64,000 nucleotides of DNA from Desulfocucumis sp964643075 (lineage in GTDB: Bacteria > Bacillota > Desulfotomaculia > Desulfotomaculales > Desulfocucumaceae): NCBI GenBank assembly GCA_964643075.1, contig CAZXQO010000005.1:62001-126000 (forward strand), written 5' to 3'. Of the stretch, positions 1 to 8,261 are shown piece after piece. Made by a program: the position numbers and the translations under genes. The notes beneath the pieces were generated by a model that was not told where the DNA came from, did not search any database, and saw only the letters and a program-made list of their open reading frames with translations. The first letter of the stretch is position 1. Every line of letters begins with the position of its first letter.

Positions 1-372
1 GGGGCCGACCGGGTTGTGACCGAGGTTGAGATGATGCTGGATTTGCAGAGCGATAAAAAGGAGTGGAGACCCCCGGTCATCCAGGTGTCGAATCTTCAGG
101 GTACCGGTATACCGCAATTGATGGAAGCTGTAAGTAAATACCAAGATTTCCTAAATGAAAAGAATCTTCTGGACAAGAAAAGACAGGAGAGGGCCAGAGC
201 TGAGGTGCTGGAGATAGTAGACTATCAGTGGCAAAAGCTGGTCAGGAAGCAACTGACTCTGCCCGGAGGGATTAACGAATTGCTGGATAAGGTTGCCCGC
301 AGGGATTCCGACCCTTACACAGCGGCCTCTTTCATTCTGGACATGGTTATTGCCAGCGGTCAAAAAAAATAG
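1..372 (+). CDS. meaB: MeaB/ArgK-type G3E GTPase, C-terminal part
   Basis: The reading frame is open from the first base of the window, so only the last ~123 residues of the protein are present. The visible part begins GADRVVTEVEMMLDL, typical of the region after the G-domain in MeaB/ArgK GTPases, and continues through SNLQGTGI to a helical dimerisation tail. MeaB proteins are chaperones of the cobalamin-dependent methylmalonyl-CoA mutase: they gate cofactor delivery and release inactivated cobalamin at the cost of GTP. Such genes usually sit directly after the mutase subunits, so a propionate/methylmalonyl-CoA locus is expected just upstream (inference). The Walker A motif lies outside the window. 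A weak hairpin with a T-run follows the stop. Confidence 0.85.
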   Translation, partial: GADRVVTEVEMMLDLQSDKKEWRPPVIQVSNLQGTGIPQLMEAVSKYQDFLNEKNLLDKKRQERARAEVLEIVDYQWQKLVRKQLTLPGGINELLDKVARRDSDPYTAASFILDMVIASGQKK

Positions 373-384
373 GGTAGGGGACCG

Positions 385-414
385 CTCCGATATCTGTAAG
401 GATCCGGAGTTTTT
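385..414 (+). terminator. candidate terminator after meaB
   Basis: CTCCG at 385-389 can pair with CGGAG at 405-409, followed by a five-T run. The stem is short, so efficiency is uncertain. A second hairpin, AGCCCAGG/CCCGGGCT with a four-base loop, lies at 493-512. Nothing else is recognised between 373 and 570. Confidence 0.45.
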
Positions 415-570
415 CAGACAACAGGTTAAATCCGCCACTTTAGGCTAAGGTAAAAGTATTAAACCCGTCGGAATCGGTAACCATATAAAACCAGCCCAGG
501 CATACCCGGGCTATAATTAATATTAAAGCAAATGATAATTAACAACAAATCAAAATCAGGGTGATGAAAA

Positions 571-822
571 ATGAACTATGATACTGAGATGACCCGGCGC
601 GGGGAATTAATACTGGGTCAACTCCTGGAGGGGCTGGAATCATTGCAGAAGGCTGGCCGGATGACTGGTGCACAGGCGTATACCTCCTATATGCACGGCC
701 AGATTTACGGTCTGGCCACTGCCCTAAGGGTTCTTTTTCCCGGCCCGGGAAATCTGGGTGAAAGGGCTGCCCTGGCCCTCAGGCCGGTAATAACTGAGCA
801 TCGTTGCGAATGTGACGATTAG
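571..822 (+). CDS. conserved-looking hypothetical protein, 83 aa
   Basis: A small acidic protein of unknown function, starting at ATG 571 behind GGTGATG. It has an N-terminal amphipathic helix (ELILGQLLEGLESLQKAGRM), a middle segment rich in Gly, Tyr and Ala, and a C-terminal CECDD tail. No signal peptide or membrane segment is visible. Its end overlaps by four bases the end of the convergent gene on the other strand (819), so the two genes are arranged tail to tail without a terminator between them. The coding call rests on length, the ribosome site and codon pattern only. Confidence 0.6.
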   Translation: MNYDTEMTRRGELILGQLLEGLESLQKAGRMTGAQAYTSYMHGQIYGLATALRVLFPGPGNLGERAALALRPVITEHRCECDD

Positions 823-1649
823 GAAGGAACATAAATTTCAAAATTAAACTTTACATCCGGAGCCGGATTTTTAATCACATAAGAATGCCTGAAAAAGGTC
901 AGGCCGTTTTTTCCGCTGGTCAGTCTCCCCTGGCTCAGCACAACCGCCTCTGCTATTCTTCCCGGGCCTGCCAGCCATTGTTGTGCCGTCTGTGATAGAT
1001 GCATCCCCTCCAGATTAATCTCTCTGTCAGCTGTTACTCCTACATAAAGAATAACTGGCTGCGGCTTTCCCGGTGTTATGGCGGGGAATGCTTGTTCCAT
1101 GTTGTCACCCGCTGCCTGGTGGGCTGCATCCCAGACAGAGCAATATATCCCAGCGGCTTCTTTGTGGTTGATTTCAAGGCAGATAAGGTTAACATCAGGG
1201 TCCGGGCGAAAATTGCCAAGCAGATCCATTTTCAGGCAGCCTGCGGCCACATTCAGGGCAAGTGCAGCCAGTTCAAAGGTTTCCTCCGGCGCCAGTAGTT
1301 TTATGATCTGCACTAAGTCATTCCGATGCTGCAGTAGGACCAGATTCTTTCCCAGTTCACTCAGTCTGGCCGAGGCATAGCCAGGTCTGAACCTGCCGCC
1401 GATTTCACCGTAAATCAGCTCTTCCCTGGCCTTTAGCCATATATAGGCCAGCGGGCTGACGGAGGGAGGATGACCATAACGGCCCATGCCGGCACCCATG
1501 GGATCGCTTTCCTTTAAAAGCTCAACTTGTTTTTTGAAATATTCCGGGCCGATAATTCTTTCCAGGAGACTTGCGGCCGTTTTTACTTCCTCGTCTGAAC
1601 TTTTCCGTAATTCCTTTAGCCGGCTAATATTGTTATTCAAATATTCCAT
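819..1649 (-). CDS. hypothetical protein, 276 aa
   Basis: An unrecognised soluble protein. I place the start at the ATG at 1649 (MEYLNNNISRLKELRK); the frame stays open upstream to 1742 but the extra residues are Lys/Arg-rich and look non-coding. The N-terminal ~60 residues are helical; the middle contains a Gly/Pro stretch (GAGMGRYGHPPSVSPLAYIW); the C-terminal third looks beta-rich (QPVILYVGVTADREINLEGM). There is no signal peptide, membrane segment or metal motif. It converges on the 83-aa gene and overlaps it by four bases. I cannot assign a function. Confidence 0.6.
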   Translation of the reverse strand: MEYLNNNISRLKELRKSSDEEVKTAASLLERIIGPEYFKKQVELLKESDPMGAGMGRYGHPPSVSPLAYIWLKAREELIYGEIGGRFRPGYASARLSELGKNLVLLQHRNDLVQIIKLLAPEETFELAALALNVAAGCLKMDLLGNFRPDPDVNLICLEINHKEAAGIYCSVWDAAHQAAGDNMEQAFPAITPGKPQPVILYVGVTADREINLEGMHLSQTAQQWLAGPGRIAEAVVLSQGRLTSGKNGLTFFRHSYVIKNPAPDVKFNFEIYVPS

Positions 1650-1894
1650 TATGCCAACTCCGCATTTTTTATATATTTTATCACAAATATGTCCAAAACT
1701 CCTCTTGTGTTTGCGTATGCCGTCCACAAGTCTGGAACGCACCAGTCATGCCAAATGAACCGTGATTTTTGTAATCAATATAACGGGGAAGAAAACTTTG
1801 TAACAAATGCTGTTATTAAATCATATTTTAAATTAGAACGTTCCCGGAATCGTTCAAGAAAAATTTTTATTATTTTCGGAAGGAGGTAGTTCAC

Positions 1895-2083
1895 GTGAGT
1901 GACGCTCTTGCCAAGGTGAAAGACCTATTTGGAAGCCACAGTTCTGGCGCTTTTCTGATTTGTTTATTGTTTTTCCTGTTTGCCATCGCCCTTTTGCTGT
2001 GCGGTTGGATTTCTCCCTGCATAGCCGGCGCCATTATTTTCATCGGTTTGGCTCTTTGCTGCTGTGCCGCATGCTGCTGCTAA
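1895..2083 (+). CDS. Cys-rich single-span or hairpin membrane peptide, 62 aa
   Basis: GTG start at 1895 with a strong AAGGAGG site seven to eight bases upstream. After a short polar N-terminus (MSDALAKVKDLFGSHSSG) the protein is almost entirely hydrophobic, ending in CCCAACCC: six of the last eight residues are cysteine. The hydrophobic part (about residues 19-56) is long enough for two tight transmembrane helices around a Trp-Ile-Ser-Pro turn. A Cys-terminated membrane tail could be acylated, bind metal or form disulfides; none of this is shown. It is followed 115 bases later by the first of two paralogous coiled-coil proteins. Confidence 0.7.
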   Translation: MSDALAKVKDLFGSHSSGAFLICLLFFLFAIALLLCGWISPCIAGAIIFIGLALCCCAACCC

Positions 2084-2198
2084 TTCTTAAAAATTTTTTT
2101 AATGGAGGCTTGGATGGGGCTACACAGCTGTGTAGCCCTTTACTCCAGGCAATATAGCCGGACACAAGCCGGTTATAACTGTAAAGGATGTGAGCAGT

Positions 2199-2834
2199 AT
2201 GAACAGTGGGTCCAGCAGGCAACTAAGCGAAACTCTGGATCTTTTGGTAAATAACCTGGAGCGGCTACATCAGGAAAAAACATTTAATATGGACCAATCA
2301 TCCCGGGCGGTTGCCTCCCTGGACAAGATGACAGAGGTACTGGTGGAGCTTGAGAGACTACGGGCACGGGAAATGATTCTGGCGGAAAGGTTTTCCACTG
2401 TCAATGAAAAGTTGGAAGTAATTGCCGGGGGTGGCCGGGGAGGAGCAGAAGGCGCCGGCCTGGTTGATGTTTTGAAAATGGTTACCAATGGTGCAAAGGT
2501 GACGGGCCAGGTGATAGAGATAGTAGCTGGCGGGTTTCAGGGTATTATGGATTCTGTAAACAAATTGTTTGTAAACGAAGAGGCAGTTGCAGGGAAGTCA
2601 GATAGCCAGGTTGGTGCCAGGTACACCCCGGGTCTTGATTTATCTTCCATTTTGCAGCCCATGAACAGCATTGTTCAGGCCCTGCTTAGTAAAAAATCCA
2701 GTGAATGTGAAAAGTCCGTGGAAGAAGTTACCGCCGTCATAGAAGAAAAAGAAAGCTCGCGGCCACAGGCCAGGGAAGAGCAGCAGGGGGAGGGCATAAC
2801 AGCGCCTGTTGTAAAAGCAACCCCGGCGGAGTAA
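2199..2834 (+). CDS. coiled-coil/amphipathic protein, paralogue A, 211 aa
   Basis: Unknown function. ATG 2199 is preferred over the GTG at 2190 because the AAAGGA site (2183-2188) is correctly spaced only for the ATG, and because the protein then aligns end-to-end with its paralogue at 3287. Residues ~5-75 form heptad-like helices (SETLDLLVNNLERLHQEK); ~85-120 is a Gly-containing amphipathic, weakly hydrophobic segment (GAKVTGQVIEIVAGGFQG); ~140-165 holds LDLSSILQPMNSIVQALL, matching LAMLLQPLSSLVQGLV in the paralogue; the C-terminal tail is acidic and low-complexity. No signal peptide. A strong bidirectional terminator follows. Confidence 0.75.
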   Translation: MNSGSSRQLSETLDLLVNNLERLHQEKTFNMDQSSRAVASLDKMTEVLVELERLRAREMILAERFSTVNEKLEVIAGGGRGGAEGAGLVDVLKMVTNGAKVTGQVIEIVAGGFQGIMDSVNKLFVNEEAVAGKSDSQVGARYTPGLDLSSILQPMNSIVQALLSKKSSECEKSVEEVTAVIEEKESSRPQAREEQQGEGITAPVVKATPAE

Positions 2835-2848
2835 AGAAATTTAAGCGA

Positions 2849-2888
2849 TAACAATTTAAGGGCCGCGCGAGCAGCCCTTAAATTGTTA
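2849..2888. terminator. bidirectional terminator
   Basis: Perfect 15-bp inverted repeat (2849-2863 with 2874-2888) around a 10-base GC-rich loop. It has A/T-rich outer arms, so it can end transcription in both directions. It separates the + strand gene ending at 2834 from the - strand gene ending at 2892. Confidence 0.8.
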
Positions 2889-2891
2889 CTA

Positions 2892-3122
2892 TTATTTGTT
2901 GGACATTAGCTTAATTATGTTTTCCAGTAATTGTGACATAACCTGTTCCTGTTCCTGGGGCAACTGGTTTTTTATCATGCCAAAAGTGGAATTCATCAAT
3001 GATGAAAGGGTTTCGGGGTCCAGCATGGCAAGCATTTGCTGGAGTGCTTGGGGATCCATATTTTGAAGCATGCTTTTAAATGGTTCCGGCAGGCTGCCGG
3101 GATCAAAGGTTTGTTTATCCAA
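2892..3122 (-). CDS. small helical protein rich in Gln, Met and Leu, 76 aa
   Basis: TTG start at 3122 with TAGGAGG spaced about nine bases upstream on the - strand. The protein is Met/Gln/Leu-rich with repeated short helices of similar pattern (PFKSMLQNMDP, ALQQMLAMLDP, TLSSLMNSTFG), then LPQEQEQVMSQLLENIIKL. The 'xxML..MDP' spacing is reminiscent of short helical adaptor repeats, but I do not recognise the family. It sits between the two paralogous coiled-coil genes on the opposite strand and may belong to the same system (inference). Confidence 0.65.
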   Translation of the reverse strand: MDKQTFDPGSLPEPFKSMLQNMDPQALQQMLAMLDPETLSSLMNSTFGMIKNQLPQEQEQVMSQLLENIIKLMSNK

Positions 3123-3286
3123 TATTTTCGCCTCCTAATTTTTTATATTCATATTTATGACAGCAGTAGCGAATATGTACCCAAATAAAAAAATGGTCTA
3201 CCGGATTTTTCTTTACATAAATTATATAAATGGAACTGCTTTGCCTTACACTTGCCCGCTACAACGGTACGGAAGGGGGAAAAAGG

Positions 3287-3880
3287 TTGGAATCGCCCGT
3301 TAACGAAAAATTCAACAGCACATTGGAGCAATTGTTGAACAAAATAGAAAAATTACAAATAAAGGAAACTGTTGATAGTGAACATACTGAAAAAATTTTA
3401 ACAGTTCTTGATCGATTGTCTGATGGGCTGGAAAATATGAATGAGAAGCGCAGGGAAGAGGAGGAAATGATCAACAGACTGGATGTAATGGCCCGGAGCA
3501 TGGAAAAATTGTTCAGCGGCAGGGAACTTGAGGCGCAAAGCGGTGAAGGGTTGGAAAAAACCTTGCGCAAAATAGTGCATGGTGTTAGGGTTTTCGGACA
3601 AATATTGGCTATACTGGCGTCCAGCGTGCAGCTTGCCGTTGATTCAGTAGGTTCGGTAATAAGCAGCAAAAACAGTGAGACTATTGTCCCAAGCGCTACC
3701 CAGGCCAAAACCCAGGCAGATTTAGCCATGCTTCTGCAGCCCCTGTCAAGTTTAGTGCAGGGGCTGGTGGACGAGAAAATGAAAAATAGTGCGTCCCAGG
3801 CTAAAGCTGATGAAAGTGACAACAGTACAGGTGCAGGGCCGCCCGGCGAAAATAGCTTGTTTGAACAGGCGCCTAAATAG
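3287..3880 (+). CDS. coiled-coil/amphipathic protein, paralogue B, 197 aa
   Basis: Paralogue of the 2199 gene. An upstream in-frame ATG at 3230 exists, but the TTG at 3287 has a GGAAGGGGG site at the right distance and gives an N-terminus (MESPVNEKFNSTLEQLLNKI) that aligns without gaps to paralogue A. Same layout: N-terminal heptad helices (~5-85), a central Gly-bearing amphipathic segment (VHGVRVFGQILAILASSVQ, ~100-125), the conserved LLQPLSSLVQGL motif (~145-160), and an acidic disordered tail. No signal sequence or catalytic motif. The central segment could be membrane-interacting or an oligomerisation helix (inference). Confidence 0.7.
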   Translation: MESPVNEKFNSTLEQLLNKIEKLQIKETVDSEHTEKILTVLDRLSDGLENMNEKRREEEEMINRLDVMARSMEKLFSGRELEAQSGEGLEKTLRKIVHGVRVFGQILAILASSVQLAVDSVGSVISSKNSETIVPSATQAKTQADLAMLLQPLSSLVQGLVDEKMKNSASQAKADESDNSTGAGPPGENSLFEQAPK

Positions 3881-3945
3881 TGCGTAGCAGGATTTTACAG
3901 GGATGAAAAAGAATTATCGGGTATATACGGTCGTAGTGCGGAGTG

Positions 3946-6759
3946 ATGTCATTGTTTAACAGCTATGTGGCAATGGATCTTGAAACCACCGGTCTTGATC
4001 CGGCCAGGGACAGAATAATTGAAATAGGGCTGGTCAGGGTTGAAGGCGGTCGGGTTATACAAACCTATCAATCACTGGTGCGGCCCCACCAACGCCTGCC
4101 GGTAAAGATAAGACGCCTTACCGGACTTGAAGATAATTTGTTGGCAGGGGCACCTGAAATATCCGAAATATTACCGGAAATTTTAAAATTTATTGATGGA
4201 GAAAACATACTGGGTCATAATGTGGTTTTTGACTGCAGGTTTATAGAATCTGTAGCAGACTGTAGGATGACCGGTGCGATTTACGATACTTTTGAACTGT
4301 CCAGGATAGTTTTGCCGGGAGCATCCGGGTACCGGCTTGGGGAATTATGCAAAATGCTGGGGGTGGAGATGCCTGTCAGCCACCGGGCACTGGAAGACGC
4401 CATGGCAGCACACCTGCTGTGTGAAGCTCTAATAAACCGGCTCAAGGTTTTGGATGTTAAAAAACTGTCCTTTTTGGCGGCGTTTTTAACCCGGGCGGCT
4501 TCGTCGTGGGGTCCGGTAGTACAATCATTGGCCACCGGTTCTGCCTGGAACAATTGCACCACTAAAACTTCTAAAGCTGAAAATTTTTGCACCGAGCACA
4601 AATGGATGCCTTCAGTAGAAGGAGAAAAAGGATTTGTCGAGCCAGGCAGGGTTAAAGAACTTTTGGGGCAGGGAAGTGCTTTGTCCAGGACCTTGCCGGG
4701 TTACGAGGTGAGACCGCAGCAGATCGACATGGCCGGAGAGGTGGCCGCTGCCATGAATGAGGATAAGCTTTTGCTGGTGGAAGCCGGCACGGGTACCGGC
4801 AAATCCATGGCCTACCTTGTGCCTGCCGTTCTCTGGGCTTCCTCAGGAGGCAGCAGAGTGGTGGTTTCAACCAGAACCATAAATTTGCAGGAGCAGCTCT
4901 GGGCAAAAGACATTCCGCTCTTGCTGGATACTTCGGGCATTGATTTACCCGTAGCTCTGGCCAAGGGAAGACAGAATTATATCTGCCTTCGAAAATGGAA
5001 TGCTCTTCTGGCCGAAAGAAATTGGACGCCTCTGGAGGCCTTTTTCCTGGCCAGGATTCTGGTATGGCTGGCTGACACCAGCCAGGGCGACAGGGTGGAA
5101 CTTAACATTAAAGGTCCGGAGCAGGAGTTCTGGCTGAGTATTTGCGGGGACAGCGAGAGTTGTGCTGGTGCCCGGTGCCACTGGTATGCGGGAGAATGCT
5201 ATGTTGGCAGGGCACGTAGAAGATCCGAAGCGGCCAGATTGATTATCACTAATCATGCCTTACTTTTTGCAGATGTAAAGGCTGAAAACAGGGTGCTTCC
5301 CGCTTATGGTCCCCTAATTCTGGACGAAGCGCATCATCTTGACGATGCTGCTACGGAACAGCTAAGCACTGTAGTATCCAGAAACGATTTTAGACGGTGG
5401 CTGAATACAGTGGGAAAGCTGTTAACGCGACTGTTGGGTACGGTTCCGCCCTCAAACGCCGGCCGCTGGCAGGATATTCTAAATGCGGCAAGGGATGAGC
5501 GGATACTGGTCCGCCAGGCGGCGGATTTATTTTTAGGGCTTCTTTACAGTGCACTGGCACCCGGCCCTGGTGGTGTGGATACAAAAATAACCCGCCGGCT
5601 GAAGGGGGAAATGTTGCATGATGCATCAAATATGCCTCTGGGGGAATTCGGGAACCTGCTTTTCAGGATACGCTCCCTTTTGGATCTGATCAGGGAATTG
5701 CACGAAATAATACTCTCCTGGCTGGTGTTGGATAACGTTTGGGAAACCAGGGCAGAGGAAACGGAAAAGATTGTTGCTGCAGGAGAAGGACTGATCGCGG
5801 ATATTGAGTTTAATTTCTCCTGCTCAGATCATAATTACGTATACTGGGCTGAGGCTGCAGGGGAGAAAGAAAATCCTATTATCTCACTTCATTCGACACC
5901 GGTGAGAGTTGATCAGGAGATTTACAACAGCCTGTTTAAAGATTACAAAACGGTGGTGATGACTTCCGCCACACTTACCGTAAATGGAGAGTTTAAACAT
6001 TATATGGAGGGTATCGGGCTCGTTATGGCAGAGCAGGACAGGCTTTGTCTAAAGCTGGTGGACTCCCCCTTTCGGTACGAAGAGCAGTCTTTATTATGTG
6101 TGGTCAGGGGAGTTCCCCAGCAGGGTGAATTCCCGGAAAAGGATTACGTAGGCGCGCTGGTTAATGTCTTGAAGGAGCTGATTGCTGCTGCGGGCGGCAG
6201 AACGCTGGTGCTTTTCACCTCACATAGGGTTCTAAAAGAGACATACAAAAAGATGAAACTAATGTTGGAAGAGCAGGATGTATGCTTGCTGGGGCATAAT
6301 ATAGATGGCGGAAGATGGCGTCTGGTAGAGGAGTTTAAAAATACTGAGAGGGCAGTCCTATTCGGTGCTTCAAGCTTCTGGGAGGGAGTTGACATTCCTG
6401 GGGCGTCATTAAGCTGTGTGGTAATTGTTAAACTGCCATTCCAGTCTCCATCAGTTCCTGTCATTGAGGCCAGGCTTGAACAACTGGAAAGTATGGGCAT
6501 AAATTCTTTTTACCAGTATAGTTTACCCCAGGCTGTTATACGCTTTAAACAGGGGTTTGGCAGGCTAATCCGCACGGAAAAGGACCATGGTGCAGTGGTG
6601 GTGCTTGATGGCCGACTACTCAACAAACGTTACGGTAGGTTGTTTTTGAATTCATTGCCTATTAAAAATCATTTCCGGGGTGACTCTGATATGGTAGCAA
6701 GAAAGGTGAACTCATGGCTTAAACATTCGCCTGATAATTTAAATGCTTTCGACATTTGA
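3946..6759 (+). CDS. dinG: DinG-type fused 3'-5' exonuclease / Fe-S superfamily 2 DNA helicase
   Basis: Two-part enzyme of about 937 residues. Residues ~8-165 are a DEDDh exonuclease (DLETTG, GHNVVFDCRF and a late SHRALEDAMA motif), as in DNA polymerase III epsilon. Residues ~240-925 are an XPD/DinG helicase: Walker A GTGTGKS (Lys286), DEAH box at 460-463, and a terminal arginine-finger motif QGFGRLIR. Four cysteines (347, 406, 411, 418) between Walker A and DEAH are spaced like XPD/DinG Fe-S cluster ligands. The fusion is the usual Firmicutes form and is thought to resolve R-loops and damaged forks. GTG (3943) and ATG (3946) are adjacent; the ribosome site is weak. Confidence 0.9.
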   Translation: MSLFNSYVAMDLETTGLDPARDRIIEIGLVRVEGGRVIQTYQSLVRPHQRLPVKIRRLTGLEDNLLAGAPEISEILPEILKFIDGENILGHNVVFDCRFIESVADCRMTGAIYDTFELSRIVLPGASGYRLGELCKMLGVEMPVSHRALEDAMAAHLLCEALINRLKVLDVKKLSFLAAFLTRAASSWGPVVQSLATGSAWNNCTTKTSKAENFCTEHKWMPSVEGEKGFVEPGRVKELLGQGSALSRTLPGYEVRPQQIDMAGEVAAAMNEDKLLLVEAGTGTGKSMAYLVPAVLWASSGGSRVVVSTRTINLQEQLWAKDIPLLLDTSGIDLPVALAKGRQNYICLRKWNALLAERNWTPLEAFFLARILVWLADTSQGDRVELNIKGPEQEFWLSICGDSESCAGARCHWYAGECYVGRARRRSEAARLIITNHALLFADVKAENRVLPAYGPLILDEAHHLDDAATEQLSTVVSRNDFRRWLNTVGKLLTRLLGTVPPSNAGRWQDILNAARDERILVRQAADLFLGLLYSALAPGPGGVDTKITRRLKGEMLHDASNMPLGEFGNLLFRIRSLLDLIRELHEIILSWLVLDNVWETRAEETEKIVAAGEGLIADIEFNFSCSDHNYVYWAEAAGEKENPIISLHSTPVRVDQEIYNSLFKDYKTVVMTSATLTVNGEFKHYMEGIGLVMAEQDRLCLKLVDSPFRYEEQSLLCVVRGVPQQGEFPEKDYVGALVNVLKELIAAAGGRTLVLFTSHRVLKETYKKMKLMLEEQDVCLLGHNIDGGRWRLVEEFKNTERAVLFGASSFWEGVDIPGASLSCVVIVKLPFQSPSVPVIEARLEQLESMGINSFYQYSLPQAVIRFKQGFGRLIRTEKDHGAVVVLDGRLLNKRYGRLFLNSLPIKNHFRGDSDMVARKVNSWLKHSPDNLNAFDI

Positions 6760-6830
6760 AGATATAAACTCTTCTAATCAATTACAAAAAATGTTACAAT
6801 AGGCTTTGTAAAACAACAGGAGGATTTTTA

Positions 6831-7472
6831 ATGAACAGGGAGATTTATCCCGTGGCCAGGGCTGGTTTACCTTATTTGATTTTTTTAGGAGTCCTGACTG
6901 CGCTTTTATATCAGTTCAACAAACCAGCCAGCTTTGTGTTCGGGTCACTCTTTCTTTTTATAGCGTATTTTTTTCGCAATCCCAGGCGCCGGGTGCCCAG
7001 GGGCGAGGGTTTGGTGATTTCCCCGGCCGATGGTGTGGTAATGGCTGTGGATCGTACCGAAGAAGAGAATTTTATGGGTGGTAACTGTACCAGGATCAGC
7101 ATTTTTCTGTCAATATTAAACGTGCATATCAACCGGGCTCCGGTTTCCGGAAAGGTAAATTATGTTCACTACCGTCCGGGTAAATTTTTGCCAGCCTTTA
7201 AAAGTCATGCCTCAGAAATAAATGAGAAAAACTTTATTGGTATAGAATCCGACAAGTTCAAGCTGATGGTAACCCAGGTGACCGGTTTTATAGCCAGGAG
7301 GATTGTATGTTACATAAAGACTGGTGATTATCTGGATCAGGGCCAGCGTTTCGGTTTGATAAAATTTGGTTCCTGTACCGAGTTATATTTACCGCCGGAA
7401 ATAAATATTGAAGTAAAACCTGGAGACAAAGTTAAGGGCGGGGAAACAATTGTCGGGAGGCTACACCATTGA
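6831..7472 (+). CDS. psd: phosphatidylserine decarboxylase, short (archaeal-like) form
   Basis: Converts phosphatidylserine to phosphatidylethanolamine at the membrane. It is 213 residues, the length of the short Psd class. Two hydrophobic N-terminal segments (~12-50) precede the catalytic region; the self-cleavage site is the GS pair in LIKFGSCTELYLP (~182), where Ser becomes the pyruvoyl cofactor. His residues in NVHINRAP (~97-104) match the conserved motif. ATG 6831 has an AGGAGG site. The stop overlaps the TTG start of pssA, so the two phospholipid genes are translationally coupled. Confidence 0.93.
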   Translation: MNREIYPVARAGLPYLIFLGVLTALLYQFNKPASFVFGSLFLFIAYFFRNPRRRVPRGEGLVISPADGVVMAVDRTEEENFMGGNCTRISIFLSILNVHINRAPVSGKVNYVHYRPGKFLPAFKSHASEINEKNFIGIESDKFKLMVTQVTGFIARRIVCYIKTGDYLDQGQRFGLIKFGSCTELYLPPEINIEVKPGDKVKGGETIVGRLHH

Positions 7473-7972
7473 GAGTAGAATTGCTGCCTAGTGTAATAAC
7501 CTCCGTCAATCTTCTGGCCGGCATGGCAGCCCTGATCTATACCCTTCAGGGCAACTATCATCTCGGTGCGGCAATGGTTCTGGTGGCGGCTGTGTTGGAT
7601 GGATTGGACGGGAGGGTTGCCAGGAAGATGGGAACCTCCTCGGAATTTGGCAAACAGCTGGACTCCCTCGCAGATCTGGTATCCTTCGGGGTAGCTCCAG
7701 CCATTCTGGTATTTGCCTGGCAACTGGCGGATCTGGGTACGCCGGGGATTATTGCCGCCATGGCCTTTGTTCTTTGCGGTGCCCTGCGGCTGGCCAGGTT
7801 TAACGTGCTCAACATTTCCGACTATTTTGTGGGCATACCTATTACCATAGCGGGTTCTCTGGTGGCCCTGCTGGTGTTTTGGCCCAGTTCCCTGCCTGGT
7901 GTTGTTTCTGCATTCATCGTAGGTCTTCTGGCAGTTATGATGGTGAGCCGGCTAAAATTTCCCAAAATATAA
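7469..7972 (+). CDS. pssA: CDP-diacylglycerol-serine O-phosphatidyltransferase
   Basis: Makes phosphatidylserine from CDP-diacylglycerol and serine, the substrate of the upstream Psd. The CDP-alcohol phosphotransferase signature is intact: DGLDGRVARKMGTSSEFGKQ followed by LDSLADLVSFG (~45-80), with the Asp residues that hold the metals. About five hydrophobic segments fill the rest. The TTG start at 7469 shares bases with the psd stop and has GGGAGG upstream. At 167 aa it is within the short range of the family. Confidence 0.93.
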   Translation: MRVELLPSVITSVNLLAGMAALIYTLQGNYHLGAAMVLVAAVLDGLDGRVARKMGTSSEFGKQLDSLADLVSFGVAPAILVFAWQLADLGTPGIIAAMAFVLCGALRLARFNVLNISDYFVGIPITIAGSLVALLVFWPSSLPGVVSAFIVGLLAVMMVSRLKFPKI

Positions 7973-8002
7973 TTAAAATCATTGACACATTTTTTGGTGG
8001 GA

Positions 8003-8015
8003 TGAATACATTTTA
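8003..8015 (+). promoter_or_regulatory. candidate sigma-E-like -10 element upstream of spoVM-like ORF
   Basis: The sequence GAATACATT lies about 38 bases before the micro-ORF and resembles the ATACAnT core of mother-cell sigma-E/sigma-K -10 boxes. A TTGACA hexamer at 7982 is also present. The -35 match for sigma-E is poor, so this is only suggestive. Confidence 0.3.
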
Positions 8016-8048
8016 TAGAGAGTAAACACCAAAAAGGGGTGAAATGTC

Positions 8049-8114
8049 TTGCGTGTATATTTCGTAAGGCTGCCGTTGTTTTTACGGGGGTTGCTGCTGA
8101 AGATTTGGAAATAA
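8049..8114 (+). CDS. spoVM: SpoVM-like spore coat localisation micropeptide, 21 aa
   Basis: Very short ORF starting at TTG 8049 behind AAGGGGTGA (8034-8042). The peptide begins MRVYFVRLPLFLRG and ends LLLKIWK. It has the SpoVM pattern: a basic residue at position 2, Tyr4, a basic-Leu-Pro triad with Pro at position 9, FL at 11-12, Gly at 14, then an amphipathic helix with a basic end. B. subtilis SpoVM is 26 aa with the same proline position; it senses membrane curvature of the forespore and anchors the SpoIVA coat base. The local context (no overlapping gene, own ribosome site) supports translation. Assignment rests on pattern over 21 residues, so moderate confidence. Confidence 0.62.
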   Translation: MRVYFVRLPLFLRGLLLKIWK

Positions 8115-8126
8115 GGCGGTTCTGGA

Positions 8127-8193
8127 AGACGGGTGGTTAGGCCTGTCTTTCATGTTTATTTGCCTGGCTGGGGATAATGTCCCTGTTTTTTTT
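8127..8193 (+). terminator. tandem terminator-like hairpins after spoVM-like ORF
   Basis: AGACGGG at 8127-8133 pairs with CCTGTCT at 8142-8148, followed by TTTCATGTTT. A second short hairpin (GGGA/TCCC, 8171-8183) is followed by eight T residues. Either could end the micro-ORF transcript. Confidence 0.5.
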
Positions 8194-8261
8194 GTTAATA
8201 GTGGGACAAGAATAGTTTATAATAAGATGAGATAATATAAAACATCTGGAGAGTGATGATT

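Noticed and set aside
3259..3822. 187-codon open frame antisense to the coiled-coil paralogue B
   Set aside because: Ser/Leu/Ile-rich shadow without a ribosome site; the + strand gene aligns to a paralogue.
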